Shown here piece after piece: positions 50,764 to 60,263 of a stretch of 64,000 nt of DNA. The notes beneath the pieces were generated by a model. The model searched no databases. It saw nothing but the letters and a program-made list of their open reading frames with translations, and had not been told where the DNA came from. Position 1 is the first letter of the stretch. Every line of letters starts with the position of its first letter. Location of the stretch: positions 1-64,000 of the forward strand of contig NZ_AULZ01000020.1 in assembly GCF_000422545.1 (NCBI RefSeq), given 5' to 3'. A program made the position numbers and the translations under genes. Source of the stretch: Desulfocurvibacter africanus subsp. africanus DSM 2603. GTDB lineage: Bacteria > Desulfobacterota > Desulfovibrionia > Desulfovibrionales > Desulfovibrionaceae.

Positions 50764-51714
50764 TCATTTGTTTGCCGCAGGATAGAACAATTGGGGCTGG
50801 CCCCAGCCTTGCCAAGAGTGATCATAAAGAATGACGTCCTCAAAGCCCATCAGCCGAAGAATGAAATAGCTGAAAGAGCTTCGCCGGCCGGAATGGCAGT
50901 AGGCGATCACAGCCTTGGTGGGATCAAGCTCACCATACAGTCGGCGGAGTTCCGCATACGGCTTGATCGCCTTGTCTTGGCCCCTCCAGTTGAGCGTGTA
51001 GTCTACATTGAACGCCCCCGGTATATGCCCTGGTTTGAGTGGAGTCCCGTCCAGGGCGGTATTGATCCTCTTGCCAATGTACTCGTCTTGAGAGCGCGAA
51101 TCGAGAATCTGGTAATAAGGATCTCCCAAACGGCTCATGATGAACTGCTCCTCGGTCAGCCTGCGTAAACGCACCTCTTCCCAGGATGCTTCATATCGCT
51201 TCGGGGTAGGCTTGGCTGACTCGCTGGTCACAGGCAGCCCGGCCTCTTTCCAACCATCGATGCCGCGCTCAAGCAGGGCCATTTTTTCATGGCCGAGCAG
51301 GTCCAGGACCCAAAAGACATATGAGGCCGTGGCCCCGCCGTCCCTAGCTACGGAATCATAAAGAACGACCATGTCGTTTCGGCTGATGCCATGTTGAGCA
51401 AGGATATCCAGTGCCCTGACTGTGCCTACGAACACGCCCCCCATGTTTCGGGTAGGATCGGACTGCGTGAAGAGCGTCCAGGGCATGCGTACTGCTCCCG
51501 GCAACAGCCGGCCATCGAAGTCCTTGTCGTCACGGGCATCGACGACCACCACACCATCCTTTTCGAGTAGTGCATGGAGCTTGGTGGCCGAAAGAAGGAA
51601 CTGCCCATTGGGATATGCCTTGTCGCCCTGTTTGGCCGCAAGCGCCACTGGCAAGTGGACGCCGAGCAACAGCAGCATGATCAGAGCGGCGTACAGATGT
51701 GATCTCTTTGCCAT
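50764..51714 (-). CDS. Exported tandem-rhodanese sulfurtransferase
   Basis: 316 residues with a signal peptide (residues 1-26, ending VALAA). Two rhodanese domains follow. The C-terminal domain has the active Cys in AYCHSGRRSS; the N-terminal domain has VVLYDSVARDGG at the same place and lacks the Cys, as usual for thiosulfate sulfurtransferases. It transfers sulfane sulfur in the periplasm, which suits an organism living on sulfur compounds. It is transcribed leftward, away from the flavodiiron gene. Confidence 0.9.
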   Translation of the reverse strand: MAKRSHLYAALIMLLLLGVHLPVALAAKQGDKAYPNGQFLLSATKLHALLEKDGVVVVDARDDKDFDGRLLPGAVRMPWTLFTQSDPTRNMGGVFVGTVRALDILAQHGISRNDMVVLYDSVARDGGATASYVFWVLDLLGHEKMALLERGIDGWKEAGLPVTSESAKPTPKRYEASWEEVRLRRLTEEQFIMSRLGDPYYQILDSRSQDEYIGKRINTALDGTPLKPGHIPGAFNVDYTLNWRGQDKAIKPYAELRRLYGELDPTKAVIAYCHSGRRSSFSYFILRLMGFEDVILYDHSWQGWGQPQLFYPAANK

Positions 51715-51730
51715 TATGTCACGCCTCGCT

Positions 51731-51913
51731 TTAGTAATCCTTTAAAATAATACAAGTCTGCCAACGACTTGCATCAGGGGAAACATAGCACACCCGCTGG
51801 ACGGTGCAAGTAAAGCCACCCTGACATACTTCCTTGATCTGGCACACGGGGCAGCTTGGCCGGCGAATGATCCTGGCGTTTGATTCTGGGCGGCAATGCT
51901 GTAAGCAGTTAAT
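51731..51913 (-). other. Cys-rich open stretch between roo and rhodanese
   Basis: On the leftward strand the frame is open over 60 codons and ends 16 bp before the rhodanese start. It reads ..CLQHC..CPVCQIKEVCQGGFTCTVQRVC..C.., with eight cysteines. No ATG, GTG or TTG with a ribosome site begins it, and the promoter of the flavodiiron gene must overlap it. Either a Cys-rich peptide with an unusual start, a decayed gene, or chance. Confidence 0.3.
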
Positions 51914-51959
51914 AAGGTCGGGATTGCTCCGGCTTAACGTACGGCAGCGAGGAGGAATC

Positions 51960-53150
51960 ATGAGCTTTTCCGTCACCAGAAATGTCACCTGGGTTGGCAA
52001 AATAGACTGGGAGTTGAGGAAATTCCATGGCGAGGAATACACTACGGCTCGTGGCTCATCCTACAATTCCTATCTGGTTCGTGGGGAGAAGACCGTACTC
52101 GTGGACACGGTCTGGTCGCCTTATGATCGGGCTTTTGTCCAGGATTTGGAGCGGCTCGTGGACCTCCAAAAAATCGATGCGGTGGTGGTTAACCACGCGG
52201 AAGTCGATCATAGCGGCGCGTTGCCCGAGTTGTTGAGCCGCATCCCGGATGTGCCCCTTTATTGCAGCAAGAATGCAGTAAAATCGCTCACAGGCTACTA
52301 TCATAAGGACTGGAATTTCCAGGTCGTGCGCACTGGAGACAAGTTCAGCCTGGGAAACATGGATCTTGTTTTCATTGAAGCTCCGATGCTGCACTGGCCG
52401 GACAGCATGTTTTGCTATCTTACCGAGGATAACATTCTGTTTTCCAATGATGCCTTCGGACAGCACTACGCATCCGAGTTCATGTACGATGACCTGGTGG
52501 ATCCTTGCGAACTGTTTGATGAAGCTCTCAAGTATTACGCCAATATCCTAACCCCGTTCTCTCCCTCGGTGCGCAAGAAAATCGACGAACTCAAGAGCAT
52601 GAACGTGCCCCTGAACCTCATCTGCCCGAGTCATGGCGTCATTTGGCGAAGCAGGCCCATGAACATCGTGGAGAAGTATGAGGAATGGGCCGACGACTAC
52701 CAGGAAGATCAGATCACGTTGCTGTACGATACCATGTGGAACGCCACACGGGTCATGGCCGAAGCCATTGCCGAAGGCATTCGCGCCGCCAGTCCGAGTA
52801 CGGAAGTGAAGCTGTACAATATAGCCAGGAGCGACCGCACCGTTATGGTTACGGATGTATTCCGTTCCAAGGCCGTGCTCGTGGGTTCTTCGACCATCAA
52901 CAACGGCATACTCTCCTCTGTAGCCGGAATCATTGAAGAAATTCGAGGCATGAAGTTCAAGCAGAAGAAGGCGGCGGCCTTTGGTTCCTATGGCTGGAGC
53001 GGTGAGTCAGTGAAGCTCATCACGCAGCGTCTGCGGGAAGGCGGATTTGAACTGGTCAACGACGGCTTCAAGCTGCTCTGGCAACCAGGTGAAGAGGGCC
53101 GGGAGCAATGCCGGAAGTGGGGGCGGGAATTCGTGAATTCGTTAGGCTAA
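51960..53150 (+). CDS. roo: A-type flavodiiron protein (rubredoxin:oxygen oxidoreductase)
   Basis: 396 residues from the ATG at 51960, preceded by GAGGAGG. The N-terminal metallo-beta-lactamase domain has the di-iron ligands in NHAEVDHSG, MLHWPDSM, SNDAFGQHY and CPSHGVIWR. The C-terminal flavodoxin domain binds FMN (LYDTMWNAT and FGSYGWSGE). It reduces O2 to water, or NO to N2O, with electrons from rubredoxin, protecting the anaerobe. No rubredoxin gene is adjacent. Confidence 0.93.
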   Translation: MSFSVTRNVTWVGKIDWELRKFHGEEYTTARGSSYNSYLVRGEKTVLVDTVWSPYDRAFVQDLERLVDLQKIDAVVVNHAEVDHSGALPELLSRIPDVPLYCSKNAVKSLTGYYHKDWNFQVVRTGDKFSLGNMDLVFIEAPMLHWPDSMFCYLTEDNILFSNDAFGQHYASEFMYDDLVDPCELFDEALKYYANILTPFSPSVRKKIDELKSMNVPLNLICPSHGVIWRSRPMNIVEKYEEWADDYQEDQITLLYDTMWNATRVMAEAIAEGIRAASPSTEVKLYNIARSDRTVMVTDVFRSKAVLVGSSTINNGILSSVAGIIEEIRGMKFKQKKAAAFGSYGWSGESVKLITQRLREGGFELVNDGFKLLWQPGEEGREQCRKWGREFVNSLG

Positions 53151-53230
53151 GACGAACTGTCCTTTAGCGGCTAACATAGCCAAGGCGGCTAGATGGCTAT
53201 GCTTGGACTAGGTGCAGACGACCTTTGCAA

Positions 53231-54145
53231 CTAGCTGCTCCTGCTGACTGCTCTTGATCTTCTGAGAATGACGGCAGTCTTCAGATTGGGCAGGATGACG
53301 CCCGCGAGGATCAGCAGCATGCCCATGACCTGTAGCGTGACTATGGGCTCACCGAGGATGAGGTGTGCCGCCACCAACGCGGCAACAGGCTCGGAAGAGG
53401 AGAAGATGGCGGCGTGAGCGCTGCCGATGCGCTCAATGGCCAGGAAGAGCAGAGTTATGGCCAAGGCCGTCGGGATGAATCCCAGGCCAAGGGCTATGGG
53501 CAGGTTCGACATGCGCAACGAGGCCAGGGTGCCGGGTCCTTGCAGGAGCAGGAAGCTCAGGCCCGTGAAAAGGATCATGTAGAAACTCACGGAGAGTGGA
53601 TGGCGTCCCTGCATGACCTTTTGTACCAGCAGAAGGTAGATCGTGAAGCATCCCAAGGCGCCGAAAGCGTAAAGCAGACCTGTGGGATTGAGTTCGCGCA
53701 GGAAGGCGTCATAGCAGATAAGGCCGCAGCCGGCGCTGACGAGGATGAGCGAGAGCACGAGCAGCCTGGTCAACCTTAGCTTGTACAGGACAACCGAGAG
53801 GAGCGTCACTGTCACGGGATAGCCGTAGAGGATGAGCACCGTGGTAGAAACCGGGATGTGCTCCACTGAGTGAAAGAAGAAAGAACTCTGGGCATAGTAG
53901 AGCACCATGCCGATGGCGGCCACCATGGCCAGGCCGGGCAGGTCAAGGCGCAGGAGCCGGCGGCGCCAGCCCAGGAGGAACAGGAACATGAAGGCCGCGC
54001 CGAACAGAAAACGGCATTGGAGCACGAGGCCCACGGGCATGTTCTGGGCATAGCCAAGCTTGGCCAGTACGCCCAGCAAGCCGAAAGCAATGCCCGAGAG
54101 CAGACTGAAGAAGGTGCCTTGCCACATGGGTGCTGTCTCTAGCAC
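53231..54145 (-). CDS. EamA/DMT-superfamily exporter
   Basis: 304 residues with ten hydrophobic segments arranged as two EamA repeats (first ending at VLYKLRLTRLLVLSLILVS, second starting near LNPTGLLYAFGALGCF; parts shown). SSEPVAALVAAHLILGEP is the family's late motif. Members export amino acids, nucleotide sugars or drugs; the cargo cannot be inferred. It ends in a basic, Ser-rich tail. Confidence 0.85.
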   Translation of the reverse strand: MLETAPMWQGTFFSLLSGIAFGLLGVLAKLGYAQNMPVGLVLQCRFLFGAAFMFLFLLGWRRRLLRLDLPGLAMVAAIGMVLYYAQSSFFFHSVEHIPVSTTVLILYGYPVTVTLLSVVLYKLRLTRLLVLSLILVSAGCGLICYDAFLRELNPTGLLYAFGALGCFTIYLLLVQKVMQGRHPLSVSFYMILFTGLSFLLLQGPGTLASLRMSNLPIALGLGFIPTALAITLLFLAIERIGSAHAAIFSSSEPVAALVAAHLILGEPIVTLQVMGMLLILAGVILPNLKTAVILRRSRAVSRSS

Positions 54146-54188
54146 TCACGGATTGCCGAGACAATCGAAATAGTTGGATATTCAGAGT

Positions 54189-54938
54189 TCAGGCAGGCTT
54201 TTGGAAGCAGGCCAGGTATTCCTGATTGCCTTTCGGTCCCTTGATGCGCGAAGGAGCGACACCGGAAAGACTCAGACCCAACTCCTGGTTGGCGAAGGCA
54301 ATAATCTTATCCACGGCTTTGCGCTGCAGGGACTCATCGCGCACCACGCCCTTACCGATCTCGTGGGGCTCAAGCTCGAATTGGGGTTTGACCAGCGCGA
54401 CGACAAGGCCGCCGGGCTTGAGGAAGCGCATGCAGGCCGGAAGCACGAGGGTTAACGAGATGAAGGACACGTCGGCAACCACGGCATCCACAGCCTCGGG
54501 GATCAATTCCGGCCCCGCATGGCGCAGGTTCACGCCTTCCAGGCTTACCACGCGCGGATCTTGGCGCAGCTTTTCGTGCAGTTGGTGCGTGCCTACGTCC
54601 ACGGCATATACACGCCGCGCTCCATGCTGCAGGGCACAGTCCGTAAATCCGCCCGTGGACGCCCCGGCATCGAGCACCACCAGATCGGTGAAGTCCAACT
54701 CGAACTCCTCGATGGCCGTAAGCAGCTTATAGCCGCCGCGGCTTACGAAGCGTTCGCCCTCCTTGAGCACGAGCACGTCGTCAAGCGCAACCTGTTGGCC
54801 TGGCTTGGCCACGAGTTCGAACCTGCCGCCGCGTTCAAGCAGGACCTGTCCGGCCATGATGAGCCGCGTGGCCTTCTCGCGATCACTAACCAAGCCCTGC
54901 TCGTACAGAGCCTGGTCGGCGCGAATTCTTTTGGCCAT
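54189..54938 (-). CDS. tlyA: TlyA-family RNA 2'-O-methyltransferase
   Basis: 249 residues from the ATG at 54938, eight bases after the thrC stop. An N-terminal S4 RNA-binding domain (RADQALYEQGLVSDREKA) is followed by an FtsJ-like methyltransferase with SAM motif LDAGASTGGFTDC and the catalytic Asp in ADVSFISL and Lys in LVKPQFEL. TlyA enzymes methylate ribose in 16S and 23S rRNA; they are often mislabelled as hemolysins. It is the last gene of the leftward block. Confidence 0.92.
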   Translation of the reverse strand: MAKRIRADQALYEQGLVSDREKATRLIMAGQVLLERGGRFELVAKPGQQVALDDVLVLKEGERFVSRGGYKLLTAIEEFELDFTDLVVLDAGASTGGFTDCALQHGARRVYAVDVGTHQLHEKLRQDPRVVSLEGVNLRHAGPELIPEAVDAVVADVSFISLTLVLPACMRFLKPGGLVVALVKPQFELEPHEIGKGVVRDESLQRKAVDKIIAFANQELGLSLSGVAPSRIKGPKGNQEYLACFQKPA

Positions 54939-54945
54939 GCCGGGC

Positions 54946-56397
54946 CTAGCGCTTGCGTTCCACGCCAAGCCGCGAGGCCACGGTCTCGGCGGCCTTGAGC
55001 GTGAATTCCTCGGGCGTCAGGCTTTGCTTGTCCTGCATGGACAGCACGGGCAGGGGAGCATTGGTCATGGCCGGGTCGGGCGATACGCCGTACTCGGGCG
55101 GGAAGGTGTTCTGGAAATACATTTCCTGGAAGCCGATGAACTTGAGCATGTGTGCCGTAGCATCGAGCACGGCCAGTTCGTCCTTGGATATGAGCTTCTG
55201 GTCCATGGCGGTCATGAGCCCGGCCAGGCATTCACCGCCTTGGGTGTCGGCGATGTGGCCATGGCGGTTGGCCAGCAGCATGGCTTCCATGATGGCTTGT
55301 TCAGTGACCTGTAGCACCTGGAAGGCGTCCCGGCCGCCGATGGCCGTGTACTGGTCTACGAAGTGCTTCACGCGTGGAAAGGAAACCGGATTGCCTATCA
55401 TGGCTGCCTGAGCAACCGAAGGCGTTACCTTGACCGGCTGGTATGTGCGCTTGGTCGGGTCGGATTCGTTGTAATAGCGGTAGACCGGGTCGGCATGGTG
55501 CGACTGTACGCCGAATACGCGCGGCAGCTCGTTTATAATGCCCAGGCGGTGAAGCTTGAGGAAGCCGCCCATGATGGCCGTGACGTTACCGGCATTGCCG
55601 ATAGGCACGAACACGCACTTGCCGGCCATGTCCCAATCGTACCACTGAGCAACCTCGAATGCGTAGGATTCCTGTCCCAGGATGCGCCAGGCATTCTTGG
55701 AGTTGAGCAGGGCCACGCGGTAGTTGTCGGCCAGGTGCTCGACCACCTTCATGCAGTCATCGAATACGCCGGGAATCTCCATGACCACGGCGCCGCTGCC
55801 GAGCGGCTGGGCCAGCTGCTGGGGCGTGACCTTACCCTGGGGCAGCAGCACCACAGTGCGGATTGCTCCACCCACATACGCGCCGTAGAGTGCGGCCGCG
55901 GCCGAGGTGTCGCCAGTGGAGGCGCAGATGGTCAGCACGCTGTCCCACTTGTGCTTGCGGATGAGCGCCTTGAGGTAACTGTAGGCGCAGGCCATGCCGC
56001 GGTCTTTGAAAGACGCGCTCGGGTTTTGGCCGTCGTTCTTATAGGCCATGCGCTGGCCGCCCAGGCGTTGCTGCAGGGCTGGGCTGGCCTCCACGATAGG
56101 CGTGTTGCCCTCGCCTAGGCAGATGATGTCCTCGGATTCGAGCACCGGAGCCGTGATCTCGTAAAAGCGGAAGATGCCGCGCAGGAAGGCGCGCTTCTCG
56201 CCCGCTCGGGCATCGAATATCTCACGCCACCCTTCGCCGGGAGTTTCGCGCAGCTTATCGAAGTCCAGGTCTTCCAGCAGGAATACGCCGCCGCACTCGG
56301 GGCAAGTGTACAGGAGCTGGTCGATTCCATAGCGCGCACCGCAACCCAGACAGAAGTATTCCATGCGGCCGCGATGCAGTGGAAATAGCGTAGCCAT
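54946..56397 (-). CDS. thrC: Threonine synthase
   Basis: 483 residues from the ATG at 56397, with GGAG upstream. It begins with a zinc-ribbon-like CLGCGARYG..CPECGG, found in the bacterial long form of ThrC. The PLP lysine lies in NPSASFKDRGMA, and the phosphate cradle in VPIGNAGNVTAI. It converts O-phosphohomoserine to threonine. It is coupled to tlyA and follows the DUF456 gene after 54 bp. Confidence 0.92.
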   Translation of the reverse strand: MATLFPLHRGRMEYFCLGCGARYGIDQLLYTCPECGGVFLLEDLDFDKLRETPGEGWREIFDARAGEKRAFLRGIFRFYEITAPVLESEDIICLGEGNTPIVEASPALQQRLGGQRMAYKNDGQNPSASFKDRGMACAYSYLKALIRKHKWDSVLTICASTGDTSAAAALYGAYVGGAIRTVVLLPQGKVTPQQLAQPLGSGAVVMEIPGVFDDCMKVVEHLADNYRVALLNSKNAWRILGQESYAFEVAQWYDWDMAGKCVFVPIGNAGNVTAIMGGFLKLHRLGIINELPRVFGVQSHHADPVYRYYNESDPTKRTYQPVKVTPSVAQAAMIGNPVSFPRVKHFVDQYTAIGGRDAFQVLQVTEQAIMEAMLLANRHGHIADTQGGECLAGLMTAMDQKLISKDELAVLDATAHMLKFIGFQEMYFQNTFPPEYGVSPDPAMTNAPLPVLSMQDKQSLTPEEFTLKAAETVASRLGVERKR

Positions 56398-56451
56398 GCG
56401 GGACTCCATCATGCGGAATTAGGTGATCCGACCCATACGGTCGGCGAACAA

Positions 56452-56958
56452 TCAATTTGGCCAAATTCTGGGAATCGACAGCACGAGCATGGTGATGCCC
56501 AAGGCAAGCTTGAGCACGTTGCCTAGGATGCGCCCGTACATATTGCCCAGGGCGGAGCGGTGCGCTTCGACAAAAGGCCGCTCGTGCATGAGTTCGAAGA
56601 TCAATCCACCGGCATAGGCCCCCAGGAGCGCGCCTGGGATGGCGCCCAGCCCGAACAGGATCGGCGCGCCCATGATCGCACCTGCGAAGCCGCCGATGAA
56701 CGCGCCGAGCAGGCCCCGGCCCGAGCTGCCGTAGCGTTTGCCGCCGACGATCTGCACAACCTGCTCGATGATCTCGCCGGCCAGGGCCAGGCCTGCCAGC
56801 AGGCCGAAGAACCACCAGCCAGCGTCCATGGCTGGGTGCGTCCACTTCCAGACGGCCACCAGCCCGAGCAGTATCCAGTTGGCTGGCAGGCTGAGCAGGT
56901 GCAAGACCAGCACTGCCAGCAATAGGGCGATGAACGCAGCAGCCAGGACCGTCGCCAC
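56452..56958 (-). CDS. DUF456-family membrane protein
   Basis: 168 residues from a GTG that shares one base with the stop of paaK. About five hydrophobic segments; the Gly-rich GGFAGAIMGAPILFGLGAIPGALLGAYAGG in the second half marks DUF456 (part: GAPILFGLGAIPGALLGAYA). The function is unknown. Coupling to paaK may be positional only. Confidence 0.85.
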   Translation of the reverse strand: MATVLAAAFIALLLAVLVLHLLSLPANWILLGLVAVWKWTHPAMDAGWWFFGLLAGLALAGEIIEQVVQIVGGKRYGSSGRGLLGAFIGGFAGAIMGAPILFGLGAIPGALLGAYAGGLIFELMHERPFVEAHRSALGNMYGRILGNVLKLALGITMLVLSIPRIWPN

Positions 56959-58253
56959 TAGTTCGTCTCCCGTGCATCCACCACGCGCTTGGCCTTGCCT
57001 TCGCTTTGGGGCAGGGTGCCACGCTGCACCAGATCCACGCGCGGAGTGATGAGGATTTCGTCGTGCAGCTTGTGGGCGATCTTCTCCTGCAGGGAGCGCA
57101 ACCCCCGCATGTCCTCCACGAAATACTCATCCTGGATTTCCACCTTGATGCGTAGCTGATCAAGGTAGCCTTCACGCTCGATGATGATAAGATAGTTTTG
57201 CCCCACCTCAGGCATGGTCATGAGCACCTGCTCGACCTGCATGGGGTAGATGTTCACGCCCTTGATGATAAGCATGTCGTCGGCGCGGCCGGAGATGCGG
57301 TCGATGCGGCGGTGAGTCCGGCCGCAGGCGCATTGGCCCGGTAGCAGGCGCGTAAGGTCGCGGGTACGGTAGCGGATGATGGGCATGCCTTCGCGAGTGA
57401 GCGTGGTGAGCACCAGTTCGCCAACTTGGCCTTCAGGGACTGGCTCCAGCGTGACCGGGTCGATCACCTCCACGATGTAGGCGTCCTCCCAGATGTGCAT
57501 GCCGCTCTGCTCGGTGCACTCGAAGGCCACGCCCGGGCCGTTCATTTCCGACAGGCCGTAGGAATTGAATGCTCGCAGGCCCAGGAGTTGCTCGATGCGC
57601 TTGCGCGCCTCGTCGGTATGCGGCTCCGCGCCGATGAGTGCGATGCGCGGTGGAAAGTCCTCGGGCCGGATGCCCTCTTTTTCCAACACACTCCCGAAGT
57701 AGAGCGCATAAGACGGGATGATGTGCAGGGCGGTGACTTCGAAGTCCTGGATGAGCTTGATCTGGCGCTTGGTGTTGCCCGCACCGGCCGGAATGGTCAA
57801 GCAGCCCAGCCATTCGGCCCCATAGTGGATGCCAAGGCCGCCGGTGAACAGGCCATAGCCCGCAATGTTCTGGAACACGTCGCCCTTGCGCATACCCACG
57901 GAATACATGCAGCGGGCCACCAGCGCGGCCCATTGCTCCAAGTCCTTCCGGGTATAGAGTACTGCTGTGGGATTGCCTGTGGTGCCCGAGGATGCATGCA
58001 GACGAACCAGTTCGCGACGATCACAAGTCAGAAATCCATAAGGATAATTGGAGCGTAGATCATCCTTGCCGGTCAGGGGAAATTTGCGGATGTCTTCGGG
58101 CGAGGTCACCGAAGCGGCAGAGAGTCCAGCTTCGGCAAGCCGCTTGGAATAGAAAGGGGACTTGGCGGCTCGCTCGACGGTTGCTCGCAACCGATCAGTC
58201 TGCAATTGAGCAAGCGCATCTCGCTCCAGGGCTTCCACCGGGTCGAAATACAC
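56958..58253 (-). CDS. paaK: Phenylacetate-CoA ligase family enzyme
   Basis: 431 residues. The AMP-binding motif LHASSGTTGNPTAV, NSYGLSEMNGPG and RTRDLTRLLPG identify the PaaK branch of adenylate-forming enzymes, with the C-terminal swinging domain INVYPMQVEQVL-like segment (GVNIYPMQVEQVL). It makes an aryl- or acyl-CoA from the acid with ATP. In sulfate reducers such ligases may serve indole/phenylacetate use in oxidative amino acid breakdown. No paa pathway is nearby, so the substrate is uncertain. Confidence 0.88.
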   Translation of the reverse strand: MYFDPVEALERDALAQLQTDRLRATVERAAKSPFYSKRLAEAGLSAASVTSPEDIRKFPLTGKDDLRSNYPYGFLTCDRRELVRLHASSGTTGNPTAVLYTRKDLEQWAALVARCMYSVGMRKGDVFQNIAGYGLFTGGLGIHYGAEWLGCLTIPAGAGNTKRQIKLIQDFEVTALHIIPSYALYFGSVLEKEGIRPEDFPPRIALIGAEPHTDEARKRIEQLLGLRAFNSYGLSEMNGPGVAFECTEQSGMHIWEDAYIVEVIDPVTLEPVPEGQVGELVLTTLTREGMPIIRYRTRDLTRLLPGQCACGRTHRRIDRISGRADDMLIIKGVNIYPMQVEQVLMTMPEVGQNYLIIIEREGYLDQLRIKVEIQDEYFVEDMRGLRSLQEKIAHKLHDEILITPRVDLVQRGTLPQSEGKAKRVVDARETN

Positions 58254-58286
58254 GCGATCCTCCTGGATGCTGGCGCCGGGCCGCGC

Positions 58287-59723
58287 CTAGAAGCTGGAGG
58301 CTTCCGAGGGCGAGGGCTCCGGCTGGTGGGACAAGTCGCGAAAGGCCGTGCTTTTGCCGATGAAGGCCAACTCCACAGCGCCCACAGGACCGTTGCGCTG
58401 CTTGCCGACAATGATTTCGGCCACTCCCTTTTTGGGGGAGTCCTCGTTGTATACTTCGTCACGGTAGATGAAGCAAATCACGTCGGCGTCCTGCTCAATG
58501 GCCCCGGATTCGCGCAGGTCCGAGAGCATGGGCCGCTTGTTGGTTCGCTCTTCCACCTTTCTGTTCAGCTGCGACAGAGCGATAACCGGCACATGCAGTT
58601 CCTTGGCCAGGGCCTTCAGGTTGCGCGAGATATCAGAGATCTCCTGCTCGCGGGAGTCCGTGCGCCGGCTGGCGCGCATGAGCTGCAAGTAGTCCACCAC
58701 GACCAGTCCGAGGCCTTTGTCCATCTTGAGCCTGCGGCAGCGGGAGCGGAGTTCCATGGCAGTGATGGCCGGAGTATCGTCGATGACGATGGGAGCGCGG
58801 GACAAGGCATCGGCCGCGTCCGTGAGCTTGGCCCAATCCTCGTCGCCCAGGAAGCCGTTGCGCACGTTCTTGAGATCGACCAAGCCATGGATGCACAACA
58901 TGCGCATCATGAGCTGATCCATGCCCATTTCCAGGGAGAAGATGGCTGTGGGCACTTCGTCGTGAATAGCCGCGTTCATGGCCAGGTTCAGGGCGAAGGC
59001 CGTCTTGCCCATACTCGGGCGGCCGGCGATGATGATGAGGTCTGTTGGCTGCAGACCGGAAGTTATCTCATCGAATTTCGTATAGAATGTGCGGACACCC
59101 GTGATGAGTTCGCCGCGGTTGGCGCGTTCGGTTAGCTTGTCGAAGACTTCCGTGACAAGTTCGGCGCTGGATCGGTACGGCTGCGTGCCGCGGCTTTGGG
59201 AAATATGGAAAATAGCCTGCTGCGAATGGTCCAGCAATTCGGTGACGCCGGTTCCAGGCTCGAAACATTCGCCGATGATGTCCGTGGCAACGCGGATGAG
59301 TCGGCGTTGAATGGACTTTTCCTTGACGATTTCGGCATGATAGACCGCATTGGCCGCGGAGATGACGCCTCCGGCCAGTTCGGCAAGGTAAGGCTGGCCG
59401 CCGATGGTGTCGAGTTGACCGCTCTTGTGCAGTTCATCGGCGACGGTGAGCAGGTCGACGGGAATGGATTTGCGGAAAAGCTCCGTAAAAGCAGCGTATA
59501 TCCGTTGATGGGCCGGGGAGTAGAAGTCATCCTCATCCAGCAGATCTAGGAGCTGGGGAAATACGGAGCTGTTCAGAAATACCCCCCCCAGAACGGCCTG
59601 TTCAGCCTCCAGATTCTGGGGGGGGATTTTACGCAGAATATCCTGGGAAACTTTCCCAAGAGCTTCCTGTGTGAGCTGGGAGCCGGCGGCCCCTGGGGAA
59701 GAAGCGCGCCTGTTCCCGTTCAT
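58287..59723 (-). CDS. dnaB: Replicative DNA helicase DnaB
   Basis: 478 residues from the ATG at 59723; the longer frame to 60203 runs out of phase through rplI and is ignored. The N-terminal domain (NLEAEQAVLGGVF) contacts DnaG primase. The RecA-like domain has Walker A IIAGRPSMGKTA, IFSLEMGMDQL and DYLQLMRA. It unwinds the chromosome at the fork. The gene order rpsF-rpsR-rplI-dnaB is common and conserved in many bacteria. Confidence 0.95.
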   Translation of the reverse strand: MNGNRRASSPGAAGSQLTQEALGKVSQDILRKIPPQNLEAEQAVLGGVFLNSSVFPQLLDLLDEDDFYSPAHQRIYAAFTELFRKSIPVDLLTVADELHKSGQLDTIGGQPYLAELAGGVISAANAVYHAEIVKEKSIQRRLIRVATDIIGECFEPGTGVTELLDHSQQAIFHISQSRGTQPYRSSAELVTEVFDKLTERANRGELITGVRTFYTKFDEITSGLQPTDLIIIAGRPSMGKTAFALNLAMNAAIHDEVPTAIFSLEMGMDQLMMRMLCIHGLVDLKNVRNGFLGDEDWAKLTDAADALSRAPIVIDDTPAITAMELRSRCRRLKMDKGLGLVVVDYLQLMRASRRTDSREQEISDISRNLKALAKELHVPVIALSQLNRKVEERTNKRPMLSDLRESGAIEQDADVICFIYRDEVYNEDSPKKGVAEIIVGKQRNGPVGAVELAFIGKSTAFRDLSHQPEPSPSEASSF

Positions 59724-59727
59724 GTCT

Positions 59728-60252
59728 CTACTCGGCAGCGCCCTGGGCCTGAGTCTCGGGCTCGGCAGCCGGAGCCGCCTCGGCCTGGGCCTCTTCAGTA
59801 TGGCCAAGCCGGACCACGGACACATTGAGTTCGGCACGCACCTGAGGATGCAGGCGTACGTCAATGGTATAGGCTCCCGTGGAGCGGATCGGCTGATCGA
59901 GCTGAATCTTGCGCTTGTCGAGCTCAATGCCCTTAGCTGCCAGGGCGTCGGCAATATTGCCGGCAGTGACGGAGCCGTAGAGCTTGTCGCCCTCGCCCAC
60001 ACGCACCTCGATGACAACCTTGGCATCGTTGATCTGGGCGGCAAGAGCTTCGGCGCCGCCGCGGGCAGTGTCGGCCTTGGCTTGCAGTTTCTTGCTTTCC
60101 AGCTCGAACTGCTTGCGGTTGGACCCGGTGGCGGGCATGGCCAAGCCCTGCGGGATGAGATAGTTGCGAGCGTAGCCGGGCTTGACGGCGACTTCGTCGC
60201 CAAGCACGCCCAGGTTATCCACGTCCGCGCGCAGTATGATCTTCATGGGCAT
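59728..60252 (-). CDS. rplI: 50S ribosomal protein L9
   Basis: 174 residues, about 25 longer than typical L9 because of an Ala/Glu-rich C-terminal tail (AQAEAAPAAEPETQAQGAAE). The N-terminus (MPMKIILRADVDNLG, VKPGYARNYLIPQG) binds 23S rRNA. The start at 60252 is preferred because GGAG lies eight bases upstream; MKIIL at 60246 is an alternative. dnaB begins five bases later. Confidence 0.94.
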   Translation of the reverse strand: MPMKIILRADVDNLGVLGDEVAVKPGYARNYLIPQGLAMPATGSNRKQFELESKKLQAKADTARGGAEALAAQINDAKVVIEVRVGEGDKLYGSVTAGNIADALAAKGIELDKRKIQLDQPIRSTGAYTIDVRLHPQVRAELNVSVVRLGHTEEAQAEAAPAAEPETQAQGAAE

Positions 60253-60263
60253 GGCGGCTACTC

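Noticed and set aside
59723-60203. Long 5' extension of the dnaB frame
   Set aside because: It is an out-of-phase shadow through rplI; the DnaB family begins near the ATG at 59723.
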